The notes under the pieces: generated by a model
Databases searched by the model: none
The model's input: the letters and a program-made list of their open reading frames with translations, nothing else
Told to the model about the DNA's origin: nothing
Position numbers and translations under genes: made by a program
Shown here: positions 9,777 through 19,458 of the stretch, one piece after another
Layout: each line of letters begins with the position of its first letter
How positions within the stretch are numbered: position 1 is the first letter of the stretch
Source: Heterostelium multicystogenum
Lineage: Eukaryota; Evosea; Eumycetozoa; Acytosteliales; Acytosteliaceae
DNA length: 36,102 nt
NCBI GenBank assembly: GCA_003667245.1
Contig: RCNN01000236.1
Coordinates: 1 to 36,102 of the forward strand
Reading direction: 5' to 3'

Positions 9777-12245
9777 ATGTCGCAACCCGTTCGCTTCACT
9801 TTGCGCCCGCTGGCGCTGGCCGTTACTGCTACCTTGTTGTGCCTGGGCGCGCTCGACGCGCAAGCCGCCGAGTCGCCGTCTACTCAGGAAACGGCCCGCC
9901 ACTACACCATCGCCGCGGGTTCGTTGGTCAACGTGCTGAACAGCTTCGCCGAGCAGTCCGGGATCTTTTTCGCCGGCCACAACAGCCTGGCCAGCGGCAA
10001 AACCAGCCCCGGCCTCAACGGCAGCTACACCCCGGCCAGCGGTTTTGCAACGGCTGTTGCAAGGCAGCGGCTTGCAGGCCGTGCCCCAGGGCAACAACGG
10101 CTACGTGCTGGAGTTGGTCCCGGCCAACACCGGCGCCCTGGAACTGGGCGCCACCACCATCTCCGGCGAAGGCCTGGGCGCCACCACCGAAGATACGCAC
10201 TCCTACACCACCGGCGCCATGGCTTCGGCCACCGGCCTGGCGCTGTCGATGCGCGAGACGCCGCAGTCGGTAACAGTGATCACCCGCCAACAAATGGACG
10301 ACCAAGGCTCCACCAGCATCGCCGACACCCTGCGCCGTGCACCGGGCGTGAGCGTGCAGAATTACGACAGCGAACGCTGGGAGTTTTCCAGCCGCGGCCT
10401 GCCGATCACCAATTTCCAGTACGACGGGGTCAACTCCACCTACGACGGCGTGTATGACTACGGCACCACCAGCACCGACATGGCGGTGTACGACCGCCTG
10501 GAAATCATCAAGGGCTCAGCCGGCCTGATGTCCGGCTCCGGCGATCCTTCGGCCACGGTCAACCTGATTCGCAAAAAGCCCACCCGGGACTTCAAGGCGT
10601 CGGTCACGCAGACCTTCGGCTCGTGGGACAACTACCGCACCGAAGGCGATATTTCCGGGCCTTTGACCGACTCCGGCAACGTGCGCGGGCGCTTCGTCGG
10701 CGTGTATCAGGATCGCCAGTCGTACCTGGACCACTACCAGAACACCAAGGACATTGCCTACGGCATCCTCGAAGCCGACCTGACGCCGGACACCCTGCTG
10801 ACCTTCGGCATCGACCAGCAGGACACCCGCTCCCGTGGCGCCAGCTGGACCGGTTTCCCGATGTACTTCAGCAGCGGTTCACGCACCGACTTCTCGCGGT
10901 CCTTCAACCCGGCCGCCGACTGGAGCCGCCGCGACTTCCAGAACCAGACCCTGTTTGCCTCGGTGCAACAAAAGCTCGCGAACGACTGGTCGCTGAAAGT
11001 CAGCCTTGACCGCAAGCGCAGCCAGCACGATACGCTGCTCGCCTCCGCCAGCGGCGGCAACCCGGACCCGGTCACGGGCGACGGGATGTACATGTTCATG
11101 GGCAAATACAAGGGTGACCAGGTGCAAAACACCCTGGACATCAACCTCAATGGCCCTTCAGCCTGTTCGGGCGCGAGCATGAATTGATCATGGGTTTCAT
11201 GGCCACCCGCTCGAAGCAGGACGTGCCGGTGTACGGCTCGATCTACCCGCCCGTGGGCGGCAGCATTTACGACTGGCGCGGCGAATACCCGAAGCCTGAC
11301 ATTCCCCGCAGCGGCCAGAACGACATCGTGCAACGCCAGACCGGCGCGTACCTGGCCACGCGCTTGAAACCCACCGATGACCTGTCGGTGATCCTTGGCA
11401 CCCGCGTCAGCAACTTCAGCGGCACCGACAACACCGACTTCTACGACCCGACCAAGGCCGACAACCGTTTCACCTACCGCCAGACCGGCGTCGTCACGCC
11501 CTATGCCGGTATCGTCTACGACCTGAATGACATCTGGTCGGTGTACACCAGCTACACAAAGATCTACAAACCGCAAAACAGCAAGGACGCCGACCGCAAG
11601 TTGCTCGATCCGATTGAAGGCGACACCTACGAAGCCGGGCTCAAGGCAGCATTTTTCGACGGCCGCCTGAACGCCAGCTTCGCCGCATTTCGCATCGAAC
11701 AGGACAACGTTGCGCAGTACGTTTCCGGGTTTGAGACCGACTCGGTGTATCGCCCGATTGCCGGCGCCACCACCAAGGGCTTTGAAGTCGAACTGGCCGG
11801 TGAAGTGCTGGACGGCTGGAACGTCTCGGCGGGCTACACCTACCAGCACAGCCGTGACGCCAACGGCGATTACGTCTATGGCTCCGTGCTGCAAACCACC
11901 ACGCCCCAGCAAGTGGTGCGGTTGTTCAACACCTATCGCCTGCCCGGCGCCCTGGAGAACCTGACCGTGGGCGGCGGCGTGAATTGGCAGAGCGAGTTCT
12001 TCGGCAATGTGTTCCAGCCCGATCCCAACGACTCGGTGAATTTCGGCCACAACTCACGCATTACCCAGGACAGCTACTTCCTGGTGGACGTGATGGCGCG
12101 CTACCGCTTCAACGAGCACCTGAGCACCACGTTGAACGTGAAGAACCTGTTCGACAAAAAGTACTACACCGGCCTGGGCAACTTCGGTACCGGTTTCTAC
12201 GGCGAGCCGCGCAGCCTGCAATTGGCGACCCGCTGGGATTTTTGA
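9777..12245 (+). CDS. TonB-dependent siderophore receptor with signalling domain, two frameshifts
   Basis: This is an outer-membrane ferric-siderophore transducer of about 820 residues. The ATG at 9777 is preferred over that at 9771 because AAAGGGA ends six bases before it. A signal peptide (ALAVTATLLCLGALDAQA) is followed by a secretin/TonB N-terminal (STN) domain (HYTIAAGSLVNVLNSFAEQSGIFF, residues about 40-110). The plug carries MRETPQSVTVITRQQMDDQG and YDRLEIIKGSAGLMSGSGDPSATVNLIRKKPT. The barrel ends in the terminal-aromatic motif RWDF, as outer-membrane insertion requires. Breaks lie near 10045 and 11150, the second in GGCCCTTC. The overall type resembles FpvA/FhuE-like hydroxamate or xenosiderophore receptors; the ligand is not determinable. 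It works with the upstream sigma and FecR proteins in cell-surface signalling. Confidence 0.93.
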
Positions 12246-12257
12246 GCCCAAACGCCA

Positions 12258-12285
12258 GACTGCCGTAGCGCCCGCAACGGCAGTC
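12258..12285. terminator. Hairpin after the TonB receptor
   Basis: GACTGCCGT (12258-12266) pairs perfectly with ACGGCAGTC (12277-12285) across a 10-base loop. An outer AGCCC/GGGCT pairing extends it. It begins 13 bases after the receptor stop. No T tract follows, so termination would have to be Rho-assisted or the hairpin may only stabilise the mRNA. Confidence 0.5.
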
Positions 12286-12401
12286 GACTCGGGCTACACC
12301 CCGTCAGGAAGGTACGTCTTTTGTTCTGGCCCGGCCCATCCGACGATGCAGGCTCCGGTCGCCCATAGCACGTGGGCGACCTTGCACAGAGCCTGAACGC
12401 C

Positions 12402-15400
12402 ATGGATAACTTACCCTTTCTGTCCCACCTGTTGAAGAATATTTCTCCCTCCGCCCTGGACCTGATCAAGCACCAGGCATTGCGCCTCAAGGACGATCAA
12501 GTGCTGATCGCCGAACTGATCGCCGGTTTGATCAGACTGGTTGCCCAAGGCACCACCCCGGCAACCGAACCCATCTTGATCAGCGTGCCGGAAAATACCA
12601 TGCTCGGTCGCTGGGTGCGGCTCTTCTGTGACGCCATCGGCCGCCCGGCCTTCCGTGAGTGGGCCTCACGCCATGACCTGGAACTGGCGAGCCTGGTGTT
12701 TCGGGGCGGCGATCTGCAGGCCACGATCCTGGAAGGCACGGTCAAAACACCGTACACCTTCACCCTGGACAAAGACTCTGATTGGTGGCGCGTCGCGAAT
12801 CCGATCCTGGAGGTGGTGCAGATTATCGATACGGTCAACGCCGGCTTGCCATTCATGGAAAACCTCGTCGAACCTCATTCGAGGACACTGCCTCTGAACC
12901 TGGTATTGCCCTTCTATGGCTACCCGTTACCGACCAATCATTTGCAGGCTCAGGTGATTCTCGAAGAGATCCATACCCTCGACACGCTGCCCGGTGTCGA
13001 TGAAAGCGGGCGGCTCAAATCCACCCTGCGCAAGCGCTTGACCGAAGAGCAGCGGGATTACCAACAACTGGCCGATGCGCTGCAGACGCTCCTGGAACAA
13101 AGTACAAACGGCAGCCCGCCTTTCGATTGGCTGCAGCTCTACCTGCAACGATGCACGCTGGACTCGGACTCAATGTTGTCGAGCACCTTAAAGTACGCGG
13201 CACAGCTGCTTTACGCCGTGACGCAGGGCGAAGAGTTCGCGAGCCTCAACCCTGCCAGTCAAGGCGCTGCCCCCACTTACCGCTATTCCGTCGACCAAAA
13301 AGTAGTGATCGCCGTGACCGACGGCCGCGAGGCCAATACCTCACCTCTGGATCGCTCCAACAACTCAGCGCTGAATCAGCAATGGGATGAGCTGGAGCGC
13401 CTGGCCAATCTCGCCCATACCGACATATTGCCGGACGCCAGCCTCAGCCTGGCCGCGCTGATGACGGCGTATCGGCTACCCCGTCCTGCCAGTGCAGGGG
13501 ACGTTCAGGTCCTGGTGGAACAACTGCGCGCCACCAGCGCAGCGACGTTTCCCTATGTCAGCTCGGCCGCCCACTCGTTGGTGGCCGTCAGCAAACACAT
13601 GCGCCATATCGCAGTCCTCAATGACCGTTACACCATGCAAGCAGCACTCAAGTCGATCACCCTCGATACGCAGCTCACTAGCACCCTGGACATGACGTTC
13701 AACCTGGCGGCTGACTCGCCCTTTGCCATGCTGGTGGACAAAGGGGCGCAACTGCTCGCAGGTTTGCGCCAGGAATCGGCCTTTCAACGCGTGAGCGCCA
13801 CCCGCCAATTCAACCTTGCCCGGGTGTATGTACTGAACGCGGACGGCGAACTCAGTGGTTACGCGCTGGACGATGCGCCCAAGGTACTCACCCGTGCGGA
13901 CACACCGCTTTCAAGCCTGACCTCGATGGCCGAACCCCTGTTGGAACTGGCCCGCCAATCCGGCGGGCGCATCAGCACCAATGGCCAGGTCAGCTTGCGC
14001 CAGTTACTCAACCTCTACCAGATGGCGCTACCGGCTACCCGTGACGAAGCCCATGCCACGGCACGCATCCTGCGCATCCCGACAACCAAACAGCCACGCC
14101 ACGGCAACTACTGGCGGGCATTGCAGGTGATGCCACTGCTGGCGGCGCAACGCAAACAGGTGCTGCAGACCGTCGCCGCCTTCCTGCCCAACCAGGACGT
14201 AAAACTGTTCGACTACCTGAGCGAAACAATCGTCGGCGAAAAAAACCGTGACCAGGTGCGCGCCGAGGCTGATCTGCTGCTGCACCAACTATTGGCATCG
14301 CCCCCGGCCCAGGCACTGGCCGCGCGGCTATCGGAAACCGTGGGCTGGTACGGTGAACACGCCAGCGCTGCAAACACCCGTGCCAGCAGAAACGCACTGT
14401 TGTTTGCCGCACTGATTCTCAGCCTGGACGCGAATGCTGGTAAGCAGCGGGCCACTGTCGCCGGCTATGACCTGACCGATTCCTACAACTGGGGCCTGAC
14501 CTTCCATGAAGTCCGTAACGCCGTAGAAGCCATGGTCCAGTTCAAGGTCCTGCGCACCAGCGCCGTACCCATGGCCGCGCACCTGTTGCTGGCGGGCATC
14601 GCCCCGGAATTCCTGGTGCGGGACATCCCTGATGAGGTGTCGTACATGAGTTCCCATACCTGGGTACATTTCAAGCAATACGTGGACCTGATCGAAGCTG
14701 AAACACCGGGTGCATCACGGGCCATGCGCTTCACCGACTTCATGGCGGTGATCTACTTCATCATGCCCTCCCGCCGGGTTCGCCGAGGCAGTCTGCCGAT
14801 CGTCGACTGGGCCGTGGCCAACGGAGTACTGGCCAAAAACGTTGATGGGCACAGTACCACGCAGAAGAATCGCGCCATTGCCGCGTTGAACGAGCAGCTC
14901 AACCAGTTGCAGATCAGTTCCGAGTTGAAGAAGAACGGGCATACCAGCCTGTATGAGATAGCCTTGCAGGATCTTCAGCGGGTGTTTGCCGGTAGCACCG
15001 ATCTGGAGCGAATGGTCATACAATGGCAGGCCAGGCCTGGTAACCGCTCGGAGCCGGATATCGCCGCCAATACCGCCGTTTCCCTGGTTCAGTTGCACAT
15101 GGCAGGCAAGCTGACCAAAGGCACAACGCAATGGCGCTCGACCCTCAAGGACGTTGATTTCGCCAGCATGGCGTCACGGTTCGATGAGTTGGGGTCAATC
15201 CATTCCACTTTCGCGGCCGAGTTCGAGAAGCGCTACACGGCGGTGCGCGCCGCGCTGCTACAGTCGATCGTGTATTGGATGTCACAACTGCCCCTGCTTA
15301 GCCGTAAAGGCATGGAATATGGCAGCCTGGAATTCCATCGCCTGCAAACGTCACGCACCAGTGCTGGCGGGCAGACATCGGGCATCGGGAGATTCGGGGT

Positions 15401-15845
15401 GCTGGTGTTGTGCAGGTACGCCGGCGACAAGCGCTTCTACGAATTTCTCCCAAAGCAACTGAAGGTTGCCCCATTACCGGGCCTGACCCTGCAAATATTC
15501 GAACAGGCCCTGCGCACCGGCAATACCCAAGGCAGCCCGCTGCCGATCGATTGGTCAGCGTACGCGCGCGGCACCATTCCCAACGGGCAGCAACACGCGA
15601 CGGTCATTGCCCAACGTTTTGCCGAGCTGCCTGCCGTCTATGGGCCGGGCCCTGTGGTACCCAACACCTTCACCTCGCCACGCAGCCTGGCCATTGCCAG
15701 CATCGTGATTGACCAGCACTTGCTGGTAGGCGCCGATGAGGCGCGAGCGGCGGCGAAGCAACCCCTTTCCCTGGCAGACGCCATCAACGGCGTAGATCCG
15801 CGGATCGGTTTCCTGCGCAGAATGGAACCCGAAACCATGAAATGA
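12402..15845 (+). CDS. Very large protein of unknown function (1147 aa), intact
   Basis: I do not recognise a named family. The frame is open for 3.4 kb without a break. I take the ATG at 12402; an in-frame GTG at 12372 lacks a clear ribosome site. There is no signal peptide and no obvious transmembrane helix cluster. The N-terminus has amphipathic leucine-rich stretches (FLSHLLKNISPSALDLIKHQALRL, LIAELIAGLIRLVAQG). The central part is mostly helical. The C-terminal part from about residue 960 looks beta-rich, with the order MEYGSLEFHRLQ, IGRFGVLVLCRY, KRFYEFLPKQ and LPIDWSAYARGT. From memory this order recalls the C-terminal region of other very large uncharacterised Pseudomonas proteins, but I could not verify it. 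It is downstream of the receptor in the same direction, 156 bases away, with a hairpin between, so it is probably a separate transcript. Confidence 0.8.
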   Translation: MDNLPFLSHLLKNISPSALDLIKHQALRLKDDQVLIAELIAGLIRLVAQGTTPATEPILISVPENTMLGRWVRLFCDAIGRPAFREWASRHDLELASLVFRGGDLQATILEGTVKTPYTFTLDKDSDWWRVANPILEVVQIIDTVNAGLPFMENLVEPHSRTLPLNLVLPFYGYPLPTNHLQAQVILEEIHTLDTLPGVDESGRLKSTLRKRLTEEQRDYQQLADALQTLLEQSTNGSPPFDWLQLYLQRCTLDSDSMLSSTLKYAAQLLYAVTQGEEFASLNPASQGAAPTYRYSVDQKVVIAVTDGREANTSPLDRSNNSALNQQWDELERLANLAHTDILPDASLSLAALMTAYRLPRPASAGDVQVLVEQLRATSAATFPYVSSAAHSLVAVSKHMRHIAVLNDRYTMQAALKSITLDTQLTSTLDMTFNLAADSPFAMLVDKGAQLLAGLRQESAFQRVSATRQFNLARVYVLNADGELSGYALDDAPKVLTRADTPLSSLTSMAEPLLELARQSGGRISTNGQVSLRQLLNLYQMALPATRDEAHATARILRIPTTKQPRHGNYWRALQVMPLLAAQRKQVLQTVAAFLPNQDVKLFDYLSETIVGEKNRDQVRAEADLLLHQLLASPPAQALAARLSETVGWYGEHASAANTRASRNALLFAALILSLDANAGKQRATVAGYDLTDSYNWGLTFHEVRNAVEAMVQFKVLRTSAVPMAAHLLLAGIAPEFLVRDIPDEVSYMSSHTWVHFKQYVDLIEAETPGASRAMRFTDFMAVIYFIMPSRRVRRGSLPIVDWAVANGVLAKNVDGHSTTQKNRAIAALNEQLNQLQISSELKKNGHTSLYEIALQDLQRVFAGSTDLERMVIQWQARPGNRSEPDIAANTAVSLVQLHMAGKLTKGTTQWRSTLKDVDFASMASRFDELGSIHSTFAAEFEKRYTAVRAALLQSIVYWMSQLPLLSRKGMEYGSLEFHRLQTSRTSAGGQTSGIGRFGVLVLCRYAGDKRFYEFLPKQLKVAPLPGLTLQIFEQALRTGNTQGSPLPIDWSAYARGTIPNGQQHATVIAQRFAELPAVYGPGPVVPNTFTSPRSLAIASIVIDQHLLVGADEARAAAKQPLSLADAINGVDPRIGFLRRMEPETMK

Positions 15846-15908
15846 AACGTTGCAGGCCTATTTCTGTGTAATCATTCACTGCATTGTTTCCCGGTGAGGC
15901 TTGTAGTG

Positions 15909-16733
15909 ATGCGATCGCCCCTCGAGCCGACTGCCCCGTCCTTCTGGCGCGACGAACGCCTGCCGTTCATTGAGGCTCGCACCATCGCCGACGGGCGGAA
16001 GGTCTGCTACACCCGCCACGCCCACGAGCACTTTTCCATCGGCGCGATCACGGCCGGGCAGAGCCTGTACATCCATGGGGCATCGACCTTCAAGATCAGC
16101 ACCGGCACCGTGGTCTTGATGAATCCCGGGGATGTCCACGCCTGCAACCCCATTGATGATCTGCCCTGGTCCTATCACATGCTGTATATCGATACGGCCT
16201 GGCTGACCGACCTGCAGCACCAGCTGGGTTTCAGCAAGGACCAGGACTTTCGTCCGTTCACCGCCACCCACACCACGGATGTCGCGCTGTACCGCGGGCT
16301 GAACGAGCTGTATGAGGTGCTGGTGGACAACCACGCCGAACACCTGCACAAGCAGAGTGCGGTGGTGAGTTTTTTCACCGAGGTGCAACAACGCCTCAAC
16401 CCGTCGGAGACCCCGGTGCGCGAGGTCAATCACAAGCTGGAGCGGGCCGCCGACTATATCCGCGAACATTGCACCGAGGCCCTGAAGCTCGAAGACATTT
16501 GCCAGGCGGCTGAACTGTCGCCGTCGTACCTGATTCGTGCGTTCAAGCAGTATTACGGCATGACGCCCCACGCATTCCTGGTCAATCGCCGTATTCAGTT
16601 TGCCCGCACCCAGTTGCGCAGCGGCCAGTTGATCGCCGACGTCGCACTGGCGGCCGGCTTTTCTGATCAGGCGCATTTCCAGCGCACGTTCAAACAGCAC
16701 CTGGCGGCGACGCCCGGGCAATATCGCGGCTGA
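15909..16733 (+). CDS. AraC-family transcriptional regulator
   Basis: This is an intact regulator of about 274 residues. The N-terminal cupin-type sensing domain includes CYTRHAHEHFSIGAITAGQS and VVLMNPGDVHACNPIDD. The C-terminal double HTH (about residues 175-274) reads AADYIREHCTEALKLEDICQAAELSPSYLIRAFKQYYGMTPHAFLVNRRIQFARTQL and IADVALAAGFSDQAHFQRTFKQHLAATPGQYR. The ATG at 15909 follows GGTGAGG by about nine bases; a GTG at 15894 overlaps that site and is less likely. It converges on a LysE exporter, the two stops being one base apart. AraC regulators of this type often control an adjacent amino-acid exporter, so that pairing is an inference from position. Confidence 0.93.
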   Translation: MRSPLEPTAPSFWRDERLPFIEARTIADGRKVCYTRHAHEHFSIGAITAGQSLYIHGASTFKISTGTVVLMNPGDVHACNPIDDLPWSYHMLYIDTAWLTDLQHQLGFSKDQDFRPFTATHTTDVALYRGLNELYEVLVDNHAEHLHKQSAVVSFFTEVQQRLNPSETPVREVNHKLERAADYIREHCTEALKLEDICQAAELSPSYLIRAFKQYYGMTPHAFLVNRRIQFARTQLRSGQLIADVALAAGFSDQAHFQRTFKQHLAATPGQYRG

Positions 16734-16734
16734 A

Positions 16735-17322
16735 TCAGGCCAGCAGCAGGTACCCCACGCTGGCCACCAACAAGGCGGCCATCGAGCGATTGAACAGGCG
16801 CATGCCCTGGGGATTGCTCAGGTAGCGGCGCAGGAACGTCCCGGCGTACGCCCAGCACGCCACCGACAGGTAGCAGATCACCAGGTAGATCGTCGCAAAC
16901 AGCCAGACTTGCTGCGCATCGCCATCGGCGACAAACAGCCCCATGCCTGCCACACACGCCAGCCAGGCCTTGGGGTTGAGCCATTGCATGATCGCCCCAT
17001 AGAGCATCGACGGCGCCGCGGCCGTGCCTTCAGCGTCCAGGCGCCCATCGTCCACTGCCAGCTTCCAGGCCATGTACAACAGGAACGCCACCCCGCCCCA
17101 TTGAATCAGTTGGGTCAGCAGCGGCCAGCGCACCAGCACCTCATGCAGCCCCAGGCCAATCAGCACCAGCAGCAAGGTGAACCCCAGCGCGGCCCCGGCC
17201 ACATGCTTCTGGCTGGCGGCAAACCCAAAGCGCGCCCCCGAACTGATGGCCACCACATTCACCGGTCCCGGCGTGATGGAGGTGGCCAAAGCAAAAGCGG
17301 CCATGGAAATGATCAAGCTCAT
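16735..17322 (-). CDS. LysE/RhtB-family amino-acid exporter
   Basis: This is an inner-membrane exporter of 195 residues with about six hydrophobic segments. The family signature at the N-terminus, ALATSITPGPVNVVAISSGARFGF, is complete. Further segments are GAALGFTLLLVLIGLGLHEVL, WGGVAFLLYMAWKLAVD and MQWLNPKAWLACVAGMGLF. The start at 17322 is supported by AAGGA eight bases upstream (read on the minus strand), so a 34-residue upstream extension is discarded. The exported substrate, probably an amino acid or small cationic metabolite, is unknown. Its stop is one base from that of the convergent AraC gene. Confidence 0.93.
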   Translation of the reverse strand: MSLIISMAAFALATSITPGPVNVVAISSGARFGFAASQKHVAGAALGFTLLLVLIGLGLHEVLVRWPLLTQLIQWGGVAFLLYMAWKLAVDDGRLDAEGTAAAPSMLYGAIMQWLNPKAWLACVAGMGLFVADGDAQQVWLFATIYLVICYLSVACWAYAGTFLRRYLSNPQGMRLFNRSMAALLVASVGYLLLA

Positions 17323-17610
17323 TGCAGTTCCTTGTTGTTGTGCAGGTATGAGCTGAACCTTAAGGGGAGGACGGATCGCGGTATTGAAGAAAATGCCCCT
17401 GCCGGGAATGACCGAAAAAACCATCAGTTGAAACCCTTAGCCCACCCGCTGCAAAAGACAAATTTATTCCATTGATATAACTGTATTTTTCTCTTTCCAA
17501 AGGGCGTTTTTGATAGGAAAAAATGCGTGTTTCCCAAGGTAGGCACGGTGCTAGAGTCGAGCGCACATCTGGCCGGATGACCTCAACCTGCTCACAAAAA
17601 AGGAATCGCC

Positions 17611-18453
17611 ATGTCACGTCGCTTATTGGCAGCTGCCTGCCTGTTGCTGTCCTTCTCCGGGGTTCAGGCCGCGGAACGCTGGGAAACCCTTCCGCCCACC
17701 CCGGCGCCGATTGCGGGGGCCAAAACCGGCTATGCCGCCGTCAATGGCATCAAGGTCTACTACACCAAGACAGGGCATGGTTCGCCGGTGATCCTGCTGC
17801 ACGGTGGCCTGTCCAATTCCGATTACTGGGGCAACCAGGTCAAGGCGCTGGCTGCCAAACACACGGTCATCAGCCTCGACAGCCGTGGCCACGGGCGCAG
17901 TTCCCGGGACGAGAACCCCTTCGGTTACGACTTGATGGCCGATGATGTGGTCGCCGTACTCGACAGCCTGAAAATCCCCCGCGCCGATATCGTCGGCTGG
18001 AGCGACGGCGCAATCATCGGTATAGATCTCGCCCTGCGCCACCCCGACCGTATCGGCAAGGTGTTCGCCTTTGCCGCCAACACCCAGACCTCTGGGGTCA
18101 AGGATGGCGTAGAGAAAAACCCGACCTTCGCCGCCTTCATCGAGCGCGCCGGCAAGGAGTACGCCAGGCACTCGCCGACGCCAAAAGAGTACGACGCCTT
18201 CGTCGAGCAGATCAGCCATATGTGGGCCAGCCAACCCAACTGGACCGACGCGCAACTGGCGTCCATCAAGACTCCGATCCTGATTGTCGACGGCGACCAC
18301 GATGAGGCGATCAAGCGAGAACACACCGAATACATCGCGGCGACCATTCCGGGAGCGGGCCTGCTGATTCTGCCGAACACCAGCCACTTCGCATTCCTGC
18401 AGGACCCGACGCTGTTCAATGCCGCGCTGCTGGACTTCCTGGACAGCAAATAG
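17611..18453 (+). CDS. Secreted alpha/beta hydrolase
   Basis: This is an intact 280-residue alpha/beta-hydrolase-fold enzyme with a cleavable signal peptide (LLAAACLLLSFSGVQA, cleavage near residue 20), hence periplasmic. The oxyanion segment is LLHGGLSNSDYWG and the strand motif is SLDSRGHGRSS. The nucleophile elbow is GWSDG (serine near residue 132), the acid lies in VDGDHDEAI and the histidine in PNTSHFAF. A clear AAAAAGGA ribosome site precedes the ATG. The 288-base region upstream of it (17323-17610) is AT-rich around 17455-17525 and probably holds the promoters for this gene and lysE. Substrate unknown; related enzymes are esterases or lactonases. Confidence 0.92.
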   Translation: MSRRLLAAACLLLSFSGVQAAERWETLPPTPAPIAGAKTGYAAVNGIKVYYTKTGHGSPVILLHGGLSNSDYWGNQVKALAAKHTVISLDSRGHGRSSRDENPFGYDLMADDVVAVLDSLKIPRADIVGWSDGAIIGIDLALRHPDRIGKVFAFAANTQTSGVKDGVEKNPTFAAFIERAGKEYARHSPTPKEYDAFVEQISHMWASQPNWTDAQLASIKTPILIVDGDHDEAIKREHTEYIAATIPGAGLLILPNTSHFAFLQDPTLFNAALLDFLDSK

Positions 18454-18459
18454 CCCCGC

Positions 18460-19171
18460 CTACTCTCCTGTCATCCGCTCCAGGCTGTTGCTCAAGTGCA
18501 ACAGCATGGCGGCCCGGGCCGCGTCCGGGTCCTGGCGGCGGATGGCTTTCAGGATCGCCTCGTGCTCAAGGTTCGCCAGGCGCCCCAGCTCCATCAGGTC
18601 CGCGTCGCCGCGTTCCTCGGCATTGATCCGGGTGCGTGGGATTACCGAGTGGCCCAGGTGATAAATCACGTCGGTGAAATAGGTATTGCCGGTGGCCTGG
18701 GCGATCAGGGCGATGGAAGCGCACGTCAGGCTCAACGGCACTGTCGTTGTTGGCCAGCGAGTCCTGGTAATCATCCAGTGCCTGGCGCATCTGCTGCAGT
18801 TGTTCATCGGTACGGCGCAAGGCTGCCAGGGCGGCTGCCTGGGTTTCCAGGCCCATGCGCAGTTCAAGAATGCCGCGCACGCTGGCGGCGGTGTCGTGGG
18901 TCAGGTGCAGGCCGTGGCGCTCGTCGCGCTCCAGCACAAAGGTGCCGACACCGTGGCGGGTTTCCACCAGCCCGGCGGCCTGCAATTTGGAAAGCGCTTC
19001 GCGCACCACCGTGCGGCTGACGCCGTACTCGCCCACGATGGCCGACTCCGACGGCAGCTTTTCACCCGGCGCCATCTGCCCCAGGAGAATCTGCTGGGTC
19101 AGCGCGGTGACGATGTCGTGGGCAAGGCCCGGGGAGCGCTTGCGATGAGGTGCCGAGCTGGGGTTTTGCAT
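18460..19171 (-). CDS. FadR-subfamily GntR regulator of the glucarate locus, one frameshift
   Basis: This is a DNA-binding repressor-type protein of about 236 residues. The N-terminal winged HTH includes LLGQMAPGEKLPSESAIVGEYGVSRTVVREALSKLQAAGLVETRHGVGTFV, typical of GntR. The C-terminal all-helical FCD sensing domain includes LELRMGLETQAAALAALRRT and, after a break near 18730, AQATGNTYF and NLEHEAILKAIRRQDPDAARAAMLLHLSNSLERM. The break falls at DVRFH-IAIAQATG. The ATG at 19171 starts at MQNPSSAPHRKRSPG. It is divergent from gudP and gudD, so control of glucarate uptake and dehydration is likely. TTGT/ACAA-type dyads lie upstream of it and of gudP. Confidence 0.9.
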
Positions 19172-19225
19172 CAGGAATTCCGTTCTGGGGCGCCTGGCAA
19201 TACTAGCATTCTTAGACGAGCCAAC

Positions 19226-19236
19226 TTGTATGACAA
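19226..19236. promoter_or_regulatory. Candidate GntR operator near its own gene
   Basis: TTGTATGACAA is a 4-3-4 dyad of the TTGT-N-ACAA type typical of FadR-subfamily regulators. It is 55 bases upstream of the regulator's start, a position consistent with autoregulation. A related TTGTATGA half-site occurs at 19374-19381, on the gudP side. Confidence 0.5.
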
Positions 19237-19247
19237 CAAACAAATAC

Positions 19248-19349
19248 CTGTAGGAGCGAACCTGCCCGCGAAAAACCCCGTCGCAGCGCAAACATTGCAC
19301 AAAACCGCGCAATCGTTGACGATTTTCGCGAGCAAGCTCGCTCCTACAG
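19248..19349. repeat. REP doublet (inverted pair)
   Basis: Two REP-type units face each other. The left (19248-19270) contains GTAGGAGCGAACCTGCCCGCG and the right (19327-19348) contains CGCGAGCAAGCTCGCTCCTAC, about 56 bases apart. This matches the Pseudomonas REP/REPIN pattern. Unusually it lies between two divergent promoters rather than downstream of genes. Confidence 0.85.
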
Positions 19350-19392
19350 AGGGTTGCCATCTTTGAAAATGCAGTTGTATGATGTCTATCAA

Positions 19393-19414
19393 GTTGTCAG
19401 ACATCTCTGACAAC
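19393..19414. promoter_or_regulatory. Candidate gudP operator, perfect dyad
   Basis: GTTGTCAGA (19393-19401) and TCTGACAAC (19406-19414) form a perfect 9-4-9 palindrome, 45 bases upstream of the gudP start. The TTGTC/GACAA core suits a FadR-subfamily GntR protein, and the divergent regulator gene is the obvious binder. Confidence 0.65.
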
Positions 19415-19458
19415 CCAAATATGTCCCCGCACAACAATAATCAGTGGGAGTTTGACCC

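Noticed and set aside
10758..12050. 430-codon open frame on the minus strand
   Set aside because: It lies antisense to the TonB receptor, whose protein motifs are unambiguous. No ribosome site or domain supports it.
12372..12401. GTG start for the 1147-residue protein
   Set aside because: No ribosome-like site precedes it, and the ATG ten codons later is the simpler start. It cannot be excluded.
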